DNA of 64,000 bases from Desmodus rotundus. Taxonomy: Eukaryota > Chordata > Mammalia > Chiroptera > Phyllostomidae. A program made the translations under genes and the position numbers. Positions 1-11,000 of the stretch are shown one piece after another. The DNA lies in assembly GCF_022682495.2 (NCBI RefSeq), contig NC_071391.1, positions 124,291,896 to 124,355,895 of the forward strand, in the 5' to 3' direction. Below the pieces are notes generated by a model that saw only the letters and a program-made list of their open reading frames with translations, was not told the DNA's origin and did no database searches. Position 1 is the first letter of the stretch, and the number at the start of each line of letters is the position of its first letter.

Positions 1-2163
1 TTCTGAATAGGCATCTAGCAGGCCTGCCCTGAGAAAGACAGAATTCCTGCCCTTACAGAGATGTTCAAACAATTTATAGCTGAGTGTCGTGGATTTTTCA
101 ACAACTCCACCCTTCCTTGAATCCCTTCTTTACTTGCTTTCCTACTCCCTTGGTTGGTGATCTTGTTCAGTCTCACGGTTGCAAGTACAGTTACATGCTG
201 GTGACCTCCAATTTGCACTTCCAGCACAGTGCTCTCCCTTGAACTTCAGACTGAAAGGGCCCGCTGTCTACCTGGCACCTCCACTTGGGTATCTAATGAG
301 TATTTCAATTTAACTTGTCCATGATGAACTTCACCACAACTGTCCTGCCACGGCCTCCCTTCCGTGTGTCAGAATATAACGATTTCATCCTTCTGGTTGC
401 TTAGGCTGCAACCATCCTAGACTCCCATTTGTCTCGCATCTTACATCCAGCACACCAGGAAACCCTGTTTGCCTCTACCTTCACCTTCCGACTATACTCA
501 GAAACCCACCACTTCTCACCATTTTAACCACTAACATTCTGGTCCAAGCTCCATTATTTTATGCCCACATTTTTGTGACAGCCCGCTAAAATCATTGTCC
601 ACAAAGGTAATCCTTCCTTAAAGCCAGCTCCCCAACACCCTCTCTTCTCTAATGATCTCATCCTTGTCCCCTACCTGTGCTACTTGGTCCCGTGATCGAT
701 CGTTCCTTACCCTTTGTAATTACCCCAAACTGCAATCCCCAAAAACTCTAGTTTCAAAGTGCCCTACTCGTGACTACACTTTTCCACCCATTGTGTCCTC
801 TATTAATCCCATTCTCACCTTCCTCCAACTCCATGAGGACCTATAATCCACTAATCCTACACTTTTTCACTGCCCACTCCTCCTATAATACCCCTTACAC
901 TGTTACTTTTCTCCTTACTAAGCTTAAATTCCATGGTCAATACTCTCTTTGTCCACACGCCCTCAGCTTCCCTGCCCTTCTGTATCGCACTCCTCTGGCC
1001 AACTCCCAAACCTGACCTACCTCTTCGCATAATCGGGACCTGCGCCCACACAGCCGATGTGGCTGAAGAAAATACATAACTGATCCTGCATTCAATTGAT
1101 CGCAAACCTGAAGTGGAACATCTAATGCTGTCTGGAAATTACTGATATATTCTGTTGCCCTAGGCTTTTCACTCTCTCATCCTTTTCTTACCTTTTCCTT
1201 TCTTCTCAAACCTCCAACTCTCCACCCCCGTCCCCAATCTTTGGTCTCATTTGATGACGTGCCTTTATATCTCAATGTGAAACACAGAAGCAATCCAAAG
1301 AGACCTTTCATGAGCTCCCAGCACCACATGTCCCCTACCTCTGTGCCCATATATTCAAGCATCTCTCTTGTTATTATGGATGAACTCTTTATTTCCTATC
1401 TTAGACCAATCACTTGTGCACTAGATTCCATCTGAACTTGTCCACTCAGGGATATCATCTCAGTAATTCTCCTATCTCCTGTGTCAAATTTCCATATTTT
1501 ACCAGATCATTCCCATTTGTGCATATTATTATTTTTTCTGACATACATATATACAAATTGTCTCTAGACTCCTTTTTCCCCTTCCAGCCTCTGTGCTATT
1601 TCTCTTCCTTTATAGCCAAAGCCCCTGAAGAAATGGTCTATATTCACCATCTCCAACCTACCTCCTCCTACTCTCTCTTAAACCCACTCCAGTAAGCCTC
1701 TCATCCCCACCATTTATTGAAAACTCTCACTAAGGTCAACAAAACACTTATCCTAGTTAGCGCTGGTCATCTTTTACATCTCAGTCAAAACCCACTAAAC
1801 ATTTTTCTGACTAGGTCAATCCACCTATTAAATGCTGTCACCATTACATCACTTACCATGGTTGTAATTTTATATTTTTATGTGATTCTTTGATTAATGA
1901 TACTTTTTTCCTCAATAGACTCCAAGCTTCATAAAGGCAGGAATAATGCCCATTTTTCTAAACTCGGGAGAAGGGGGCCCAGAGAAGTATAAAGATACCA
2001 GCTCAAAGGAACACCATGGATTATTGGTAGAATAGGGATTAGGACTAGTTGAATATACTAACCACCAAGCACCATGGTACATTCTGGGGCTAAAAGATGA
2101 ATCAGACCTGCCCCTCTTCTCCTAGCACAGGCCTTACAGAATCTCCACGTCAGGCTTTCTGCA
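1..2163. other. Downstream flank: C/T-rich, old repeat-like sequence
   Basis: No exon-like structure. About 300-1730 is strongly C/T-rich on the plus strand and resembles antisense of degraded mammalian LINE/LTR sequence. About 1860-1960 (caagcttcataaaggcagg) looks like an L2-type tail. Families are not assigned with confidence, and the short open frames here look accidental. Confidence 0.4.
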
Positions 2164-2910
2164 GTGTGTATCAAATCATTATGCTGTACACCTGGAACTA
2201 ATAAGATGGTGTGCGAGGTATGTCCAGATAGTATCTAGCCGTGTACTATAAAAAGAGACATTTATTGAAGAAGATACGAGATACGAGAAAAATTGTACAT
2301 AGGGCTTCAAAGCAGGCACCCTGGGATCTCACACAGTTCTCCCAATCATCATCAGCTGCCCAGTTGTATTTTCCTGAATCTCATAGATGGTCAAGAATCT
2401 CTTCCCTCTCAAAGGTGATTTGAGTTTTGGGAAAAGCTAGAAGTCACAGGGCACCAGATCTGGGCTATGGTGGGGTCTGAGTCACCTGGGTGATTTGATG
2501 TTTCACCAAAAAAGTCTGCATGAGACATGACGTATGAATGGGTACATTGTTGTGATAAAGCCGCCAATCTCCAGTTGCCTGTAGCTATGGCCTTCTGAAT
2601 CATCTGAATAGTTTCTGCAGAGGAATGTTCAAGCTTAAGGCAAAATTTGATGCAGATTCGTTGCTCTACTAACTCAGTCATTTTCAATGCAATGGCCACA
2701 CTGTACACTAGCTCACTCAACAACATCTACCACCCTCACTGACTAGTACAGTGAAGTTGTCATTGTTCACACATGCGCATTCCAGTCCACTCTCCTTGGC
2801 TGCCAGGTCACATCGATGTTGCACAAACCGTTCTTACAATATTAACAATGGCTGGACTTTTTCCAGACTGACCTTGTATGCCAGTTACATCTCAATTTTA
2901 AAGAAGCATT
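2164..2910 (+). repeat. L1 3' tail split by a mariner insertion
   Basis: The sequence left of the mariner (about 2164-2213, ctgtacacctggaactaata) and right of it (2877-2910, tatgccagttacatctcaat) join into one L1 3' end. The same tail is seen uninterrupted at about 51765-51830 in this window. Both halves are in plus orientation. Confidence 0.75.
2214..2876 (-). mobile_element. Internally deleted mariner, copy 1
   Basis: 663 bp with imperfect terminal inverted repeats (left CGAGGTATGTCCAGA, right reverse complement CAAGGTCAGTCTGG) at a TA-like target (TG at 2212-2213, TA at 2877-2878). On the minus strand a broken frame carries the transposase N-terminal motif RICIKFCLKLEHSSAET. This is joined directly to the region normally far downstream (antisense of HFFGETSNHPGD in a shifted frame). 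Not able to encode a transposase. Confidence 0.85.
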
Positions 2911-3059
2911 TATTTGAAATTACATTGCAGGCTTCAAAATAAAACTCTTCAGATGCTTATTACTCATTCATCACTGACCTACAAGTTATGAAACAGGAAG
3001 AACATTGGGAGGAGTGAGTAGGACGATCAACTTAAAGTTACAACATTAAGACTCACAGA

Positions 3060-3108
3060 GAAAAATTGGGCCAACTGTAATTGAACAACAGTAAAAAAAA
3101 AAAAAAAA
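3060..3108 (+). repeat. Short L1 3' tail with poly(A)
   Basis: aactgtaattgaacaacagt followed by 16 A's matches the end of the larger L1 at about 48630-48650 (aactgtaactgaacaacaat). The body upstream (2940-3060) is too short or diverged to assign. Confidence 0.5.
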
Positions 3109-3261
3109 GGCTCACTGTTAGTTGAAGACTAACAAGCAAGCAAGAAAAAGCATTTCAGAAGTGAAATTGTTAGGGAAACAGAACTTGAGTAATAACACTT
3201 TTAAGGAATTTACTGCATTAAAAAGATCTATGCCCAACAGTTGGAAGGCTGCATATATTTT

Positions 3262-3530
3262 TTAATTTAACTTTTTAAATACATTTTATTGATTATGCTA
3301 TTATATTGTCCCAACTTTCCCTCTTTGCCCCTCCTACCCAGTACCCCCCACTCCTCCAGCAATCCTCCCCTTAGTTCATGTCCATGGTGGGTCATGCACA
3401 TTAGTTCTTTGCCTTCTCCATTTCCTATACTGTTCTTAACATCCCCATCTATTCTGTAACCACCAATTTGTACTCCTTAATCCCCGCACTTTCCTCCATG
3501 CTCCTCCTTCCCCCTCCCTGAAGAGCAAAG
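3262..3530 (-). repeat. L1 3' UTR fragment, antisense
   Basis: Read on the minus strand it is purine-rich (ggaggagcatggaggaaag), contains ggttacagaatagatggg and cagtataggaaatgg, and ends near an AATAAA and an A/T-rich tail. This resembles the 3' UTR form seen in plus orientation at about 51600-51680. Confidence 0.55.
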
Positions 3531-4214
3531 CGTCAGGCAGAACTGTCAGTAAACACGGCCCAATTTACCACTTTGTAAGGGACTTACTACTAAGGTGGTC
3601 ATATGATTTACTGTTCTAAATGGGGCACTCTGGAAATAAAAAGAGGCACTATTAAAAATTGTGCCAGGACACTGAGTGTTTACCAGGACTGTCCCAGGAA
3701 AAAAGCAGGATCCATCATTGTCTTAGTAACCATCTTCACCCGTCACACAGAGAGAAAACCAGCATCTCATGCAGTCATACAAGCGTCTCCGCTCGGCAAA
3801 TCAACCGCAGCAGCCTGAATGGACGAGACGGCAACCTGGCCTAGGCCCCTTTACATCATTTGTACCCTGAATGGGCACGCTAATACTTACCATCGCCACC
3901 AGAGAAAGCTAAAGAGTCACGTGGTTTATCTACTTGTCTGTCTTGCCCTTTCACATGTGATCTCTATTCAGTCTTTAGGAAGGCCATCTCTATCCCAATC
4001 TGAAGTTTAATCCTAATGCTTAAGAGAGAATATACTCTTCTATTATCAGCTAAGTCAAAGAGAAAGTCACTCTCCAAATTTCCAGAGGCTCCCCTCTTCC
4101 CCCAAAGCACAGCTGGTTTGTATGAAACTTGTACAAGTATGAAACTTGTGGCCACACCTCCTTCAATCAAAATGACTCCTAGGGCACTCAAAGAAACATC
4201 AGAGCAAAAACAAG

Positions 4215-4775
4215 GTCACTGGCCACAAAACTTTATTGAAATGATCAATACATTTATCCGTCTGAAAATGCTTTGAGCCATCCACTCGTGGGTTACAAAT
4301 GCATCAGGTCTGTTTTATTGGTATATTTTGGCTTGGCTTGGCAAGAGAAAATCATGAATCAAATCTAAAAAGCCTGATTTTTAAAAATCTATAAAAAAGA
4401 AGAATGAAACACTGTATAAGTCAAATCAAGAAGACAATTCCATACAAGTTCAGCAAGGCAAATTAGCAAGTAGAGGTGAAGTAATTTCTTATACAAAATG
4501 TGAAAGGGGTCAAAGAAGGTGAATTACAAAAAATAAAATCTGGGTCAGAAAATCATCACTACATAAAGCCACATAAGGATGCCTATTAGTTGTTTTCTTT
4601 AAAGGGAAAAGATATCAAACTCTTAGTTTTCTATTTATTCAGAAAGAAAAATTAGGCAACTTCTGATACTATGTGAATTCTTTCTCATCTTCTAGCTAGA
4701 AGTCACAAACACCTGACTTATTCTTGCCAATCTGCAGAAATGGGGAAGTAAAGTATTTGGCCTTCAGCGGGTCAC
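4215..4775 (-). other. SRBD1: Probable SRBD1 3' UTR with three candidate poly(A) signals
   Basis: Downstream of the stop on the minus strand there are AATAAA hexamers at 4634-4639, 4314-4319 and 4232-4237 (plus-strand TTTATT). The most distal would place cleavage near 4215. No interspersed repeat is recognised between the stop and 4232, which fits a UTR. Which signal is used cannot be told from the sequence. Confidence 0.5.
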
Positions 4776-5065
4776 TTACAGCACCCGGATGAGGTCCAGG
4801 GTAATCCGAGATCGGGGGGCATCAATGTTGAGTACCTGGACTTCCACTCTTTCTCCTGGGCCCAGTCCGAGACTCCTTCTTTTCTTCGTTTTAGACAGTT
4901 TTGCTTCTGTTATATTTCGTATGGGAATCAGCCCTGCTGTCCCCACTCCTATATCCACAAAAATTCCAAATAAAGTGGCATTCTCAACTTTGCCCGTAAG
5001 AACCGTCCCAACCTGCAGATCTTTCAAGCAGACTATGCTTCTCTTGAAATCGGGTTTAACAAAAT
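4776..5065 (-). CDS. SRBD1: SRBD1 last coding exon, C-terminal S1 RNA-binding domain
   Basis: The acceptor is tttccttgtag before ATTTTG; the first two bases finish an Asp codon split by the intron. Encodes [17 protein letters not shown] and then the S1 fold: [27 protein letters not shown], the basic loop [16 protein letters not shown], and [11 protein letters not shown] to LDLIRVL, stop TAA at 4776-4778. S1 domains are five-stranded OB-fold barrels that bind RNA. The G-K-V, F-G-I-F-V-D and G-L-I-P landmarks are all present. The exon has 2 + 288 bases, exactly matching the incoming phase. Confidence 0.97.
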
Positions 5066-8000
5066 CTACAAGGAAAGGGGAAAAGGAGATTTAGTGTAAA
5101 TAATAAGGTACTGTACTTCCCAGACACAACATACCTGAGCGAATAAGGATTTACTGCATCTCACTTATGTGCCCAGGCCAGTATCAAGCATTCCAGGGGG
5201 ACACAAAGGAGCCAAAGACACAGGCCGCCTTCAGAGAAAATGCATCCTAGTTGGAGAAACAGCATTTACACAGTAAAAACAATTCAAGAAAATTTACTCA
5301 AAGGCTTTCTTCTCCTTAACCTCCACCTCGCTAACATGTGAACATGAGCGCTATATTAAGGACTGACTTTCATTTTCCTCTTTATGAGGAGGTGATTAGA
5401 AAATGTTTGTCCAATGAATACACAAGGCTCAATCAGAAACACCGACAAAGTAAGACTGCTGGAGACAGAAGATTGGGAGACTTTACCCAGAGCCTGGATT
5501 CTCAAACTCTTTAAAGCTGATAGAAAGTCCATCAATGTTCGGTCAAATGTGGATGCAATTCATATGTTCTCCGGTCTCACTCCCCGCCACAAGTTTGGAG
5601 CTCAGGAATTAATTTCTCTCCATTTTGAATATATGTATTCAATCAAAAATTATGGATTCATGATGATCTATGGCTCAGAAACCCAGATCAGCTAGGGCCT
5701 AGCCTTTCTTCTTTTAATTCAAGCCATCAAACAGCTGCGGGCCCCTATCCTCATCCCTCCCCTGGCCGGGCACTGCAGGGTGCTGGAGGCACGGAGGCCA
5801 GGACCTAGGCCTCTCTTCTCAAGCTCCTCTCAGCCCTCTTTTCTTGCTCACCCGGGCCTCTGTTTCTCTGTTTGTTAGCACCACCCCCCAAAATGGGGGG
5901 CATAAAGCATGCCAAGGAATCACTGTGGTTAAAACAAAACAAAAACAAAGGTTTTATGAGGGAGAAGGTTAGAACTACCAGGTTAAATGGGGCCTTTGGA
6001 TTATCTCTGGATCCCATTCATCCATGCTCCTCTCCGCCCCCTTGCCTAGGATTACTGAATGTTGATTCTAGTAACAAAGAACGCATTCTGTGCTTGGATC
6101 TCCTTTTACTAAGACCTCATTTCCCCCTCCACCCATTCCATTTCCTTTTCCTCCACAGCTGTGGGCTTTATCCTGATTACTTGTTGAAGCTATCCTTTAC
6201 ATTTGTATTAACAACTGGTCACCTCTCTGTTCCCTGGCCCAGCCCAACCACACTGAAATCAAGATTTTTTACAAACTCACCTTTTTCCTGTAAAACAAAA
6301 CAAAAGCCCTCTTTAAACCTCAAATCTCATTTTCCTCATAAAACAGGAATATGCTAACACTGGAACTGATTCTGTAGAATTTCACCTGACGCCAAAGCAG
6401 TGAATTCAAAAAGCAAGAAACTTACTGTAATGTAATGTTACACCGGGCAACGGCTTCGTCAAAGCAAAGAAACTCAGTCATTGATCAGGGTCAGAGGTAG
6501 GACGGTCTCTGAGGCCCCATAAGAATTGTTTTTATGCTTGAAAACTATCCTCCCCACTTTTTCCTGTAGAGGTCCAGCTGGTACAGATTCCCCTCGGGTT
6601 CCTGATTAGCTGCGTTGTTTAATTTTACGTGGAAAATCAGAGTCAGGAACTACTTAACATGTTCCCAAATACAGCCTGGGCCACGGACAAAGCAGAAAAC
6701 CCTCCAGGTACCAGGCGAACTGTAACACTTTGTTTGGCAGGGTACATATTCAGTCCCCTGTCGCCAGGCTGCTTATGATGAACCCAACCATGGAAATGAA
6801 CTAGCAACCAGAGTGTTAATGAAATAGAACCATGTCACTGAGAAGAAAGAAGACAGGATGGGGTGCGGAGGAGGCACCAAGGAGGGAACTACGTTTGAGA
6901 AATGGGGAAAAGAGGTGTAACATAAGCACTGCGGTGCAGAAACATCCCAAATACCATCCGCCCCTTCAGAAATATGACTGTCTGCTTTCCCCGTTGGGGA
7001 TGCCTTCAAGTATTAAAATGAGAAGTTCTCAAACATCTTGAAAACTATGACTTATACAAGGGCATAGGTCAGTTGCAAAGTGTGTTTAAAGAGACCTATT
7101 TGAAATTTCACCTGTCACAATAATAAAAACTGCAGTAACTATTAAGCTCAGTCCAGAGCCCTTGCACATTCGGTTTTGGCTCAACCAGGGGCATCACCGG
7201 ATGAGGGTCGCTACTTAGCTATTTGTTACTTAATTGAACCATATAATTTGAGAGTTGATCTATGCCCTGGGTCTATAGTAAATGCATTAATAGAGCAATC
7301 GGCACCAAGACAGGAAAAAAAGGGACGGAAAGCTCTAGAGCATATCTGCCAACCTTCTAGGTCAGGGGTTGTGGGCACCACCCTCAAACCCCACCCTGTA
7401 TGGAGCCACTGCCCTACTTAGTACTCCTGCTCTGTGACACTTCGGACGGGACACCTGGAGGTTTCTGCTCCTACATTTTTGGTATTGCTCTTGCTGCTTT
7501 TATTTTATTTTACTTTTCTCCAACTTTAAAAAACAATTAATTTCAAACTTACTGAAAAGTTGAGGTAAAAGTACAGCGAGCTTGCTGGCTGGGTGTGTTT
7601 TCATATTCCCTCAAACCTTTTCAAAGAGGCATGTCCAGTTACCACAGCACAGCCTAACCCAGAATGAAAGGAGCCGAGCTCTGCACACGGTATCATAAAA
7701 CGGGTTATGAGACAAGTGCAGATTCATTCAACCTCAGGGCTTCCTATTCAAATTTCCCCGGGAAACTGATACCTTAATTCTTCTCGCCGGGTCACTGCTC
7801 TCCACAACTATGGCTGTCACCCTTCCCTCACCTTCTACCTACCTGTGCTGAAAGCTGAGAGCACTTTTAATTAGAAGGAAAAATCAACAGAGAGATAGCA
7901 TCTCATTTGTTCAATGTGTTCATTGACACAAAATCCAGGAACTCAGAAGGCTGTAATTCAGGAAGAAATTCACTTTTTAGTTTGTGGACTGAATGCTTTA

Positions 8001-11000
8001 CCTTGGACTTCTGGTTCCTGCGAGGTTAAAAAGGGTTACAGAAGGCTTGAGAAGAACGTGTGCCTCCATGCACAGGGCAGCACGCGGACGACGCATTTGG
8101 AAAGCAAGCAGACATAGGGACTCCGGAGACCTGGTTTCTAGCTTTGGGTCCGGACACTAACTAACTGAAATGACTTTGAAGGAAGGTCACTGCTACAGTC
8201 TTCTCACATGTAGGATGCGAGAATAACGTCTGTTTGCCTGTGGCGCAGGGTTGCTGGGAGGGCCACAGGAGGTAACGCGAGCCATGCAGGTGAAGGGGTT
8301 ATCATCCCAGGTCAACTGCTTACCTGTCCGGAAGTCAAAGCTTTCAGGCTGGCTGAGACCGTCTATGATGATCTGTAAGGTGTGTACCGTTGTTTGCAGC
8401 CTTTCTGCGGTTTTCTCTATTCCTTCCTTTTCAACGAATGACTTTATTTTTTGCTGCATTTCAGGCTTTCCAATCTCACACAGTGTCCCTCCAATGAATG
8501 ATAAAAACCTGCAGAGGGGAGATAAAAGGCCAGCACGTTAATAATGTTACTTAGTTTCTGATTTCCTCACACAGATCACCCTGACATTCGGTCATCTCGG
8601 TCTACCGATTTTTGTTTATTAGAGACCTGCCGTGTACCCCACGGCGTTACAGACAGATCGCCGTGGGGAAAAGGGGAAGAGATGGACTTAGGTTCTCGTG
8701 CTACTTTCCAGTGAAGCCCCTGCTCAGAATCAGCATCAGATACATTTTACAGTATACTGTTCGTTAGAGTTAAGTGTCATGTGTATTTCCTAATCAAGGA
8801 CACCTATATTTACCTCATGTTTCCTAAAATTTCAGTAGGAAAACGTATTTGAACTTAAATTATTTTATACCAACAATCAATTTACTATACAAAGTTCCAG
8901 CAAAATATCCAACAAGCACTGCCAGTTTTTGACAAATGAATCACGCTATTTTTTACCTTTGTAAGATACCCAGGACGACCTGCGCAAGCACGCTATCAGC
9001 TTAATGATTCTCAAATTCCATCAACAGTCAAGCCTCACGTGGTCCAATTTAAATCAAGTACATTGACTACATTCAGCATCAGCAGAAAAAAATACAGCAG
9101 GGGATATCAAAAAGAAAAACTCCATTTCTTCCAAAATGGAGGTGATGGAAGCAAGTAAGAATGCAATTATATAACCTTAGGATGAATATTATCTTTATAA
9201 ACTTTATACATTATATGCCTGCAATATGTACAAAATAAAAGTATCTACATTTCTCCATTTCCCTTTGCTATGTTTATCACTTCCCTTGTGTGAACAGCTA
9301 CCTCTCAATTACTTAGCCTTTGGAGTTTAGTAATAAGTTAAGAAAAACACCAATGAAAGGGTTAAGATATTTTTCCTCCCATTTCATGCGAAGATTGGGC
9401 TGTACCTCACTTTCTTGATAGTCCTTCACTGGGTATTTTCCTCCATCATTAAGGTTCATTTCCTATGATTAATGACACTTTAAAAATGTCAGCACAGTCA
9501 TCAGAGAGTGACACTAATGCCCTCAAACCCAGTCCTCTAAGGATGTCTCGGGAACACAAGAAGGGAAAAGGCGGGTGATGGAGGCTATGAACAGAAGTGG
9601 GGTGCAGCCCTTTTGGCAGGTTGCTGCAGCATCAGAAAAGGAGTGCCTGTGGTTCCCAGTCTTTTCTGCGCTGCTGTGTCCAACCAGAAAAAGCCTCTTC
9701 AGTGATCGTCGGTACTGATAATCCGGGGTCTGGCGAGGAAGCGCTCTCACCTCTCAGTTAACCATCGAGTCTCTTTGGGTTTAAAGTGCAACCCTCCTAC
9801 ATCTTCATAGCCATATTTTTGGTCAAAAACAGATTCTCCAAAATCTAAATAATTCTCTTGAGAATATATTTTGGTTAATGGTCTAATGAAAAGACCAAGG
9901 AGTTGGTGCCTGGTCTCCATTTTTTGGAAAGGAGCTTCCACCCAAACTGGCATCCATTGAGATCCACACTACTGGCCTGTGTGTCCGTGGTCTCCCAGGC
10001 CCAGCGCAGAGGCAGCCTGCATCTGTGAAGGCTGACGGCTGGGCAGCAGCACACACAGGCCCTGGAGACAGGGAACAGCCGCTGAGGCTCTGACTGACGG
10101 GGCAGGTGGCACATGACAACCTCTGCCCGACGCCAACTTGCTCGCTCAGCTTTCTAAGCAACGGGCGCCCTGCTGAGCAGGCTTCCCTGGTATTTACCTG
10201 CTGCCATGATTGGTCTGCTACTGGCTATTTAGCAGAATATCTTTCAAATCCCCAAGACTCCAGCCCACAGCCAACTGTTAAAGCGCCAAAAAAGTGTATT
10301 CATGAGCTGCAAATCTGTAACCTCAAATTGCATCTTATAGTTGATAAAAGTAAAGACTCCATGGCAGGGACTCCCCAAAGCACTGTACCCGTCTCGGTCT
10401 CAGAAACACAGACACTGGCTCAGGGGCCCGAGGTGGGGTGTGTAACTAACTGCTACCAAAGGCGCTCCCGTACGAAGAATTCGGTGTAGGCGCTTGCAGA
10501 TGTAAAAAGGAGACTGGCCTGTTGAACCTGACTGTGTATTTCATACATCATGTTCATTCTCACACACACAAGCCTGAGGGAACTGGTAACTGCAACCAGT
10601 GGAAAAGGACCAAATCGTGCTCTTAGCTAAGGCTTCGTATCGATCAAACCTATTTTTAAATGACTACGGGACAAAGTCAAGTGCTTTTTCACTGTGAAAA
10701 CTTAAGTTACAACAGGGCTGCAGGAAAAGGAAAATAGCACGCCAAAGGGGAGAGGGACTGCAAAACGAACTGGGAAGAGCATTCAGATTACCTTGGCCTG
10801 ACTAGATTTCAAATACATTTCACTGAGAATGATAGGAAAGAATGGTTTACACTCAGTAGCCACTCAAACATGTGTTCTTTAAATACCCCCCAAAATCTAT
10901 TCCACATATTCTGAAGTTTCACCCTAGAACTGAGTGTGATAAGCAATATCCAACCCAAAGTTTCATTTTAGAATTAAGTATAGTACGTAATATTCAGTAC

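Noticed and set aside
5872..6357. 161-codon plus-strand open frame, the longest in the window
   Set aside because: It lies in an SRBD1 intron on the opposite strand. It has no recognisable domain, is Pro/Ser/Phe-rich as expected from C/T-rich DNA, and shows no splice or promoter support.
9523..9750. Minus-strand frame next to the candidate cassette exon
   Set aside because: It begins after the candidate donor and in a different frame; it does not continue the exon.
10106..10489. 127-codon plus-strand open frame
   Set aside because: No recognisable similarity, no exon signals; length is within chance for so large a window.
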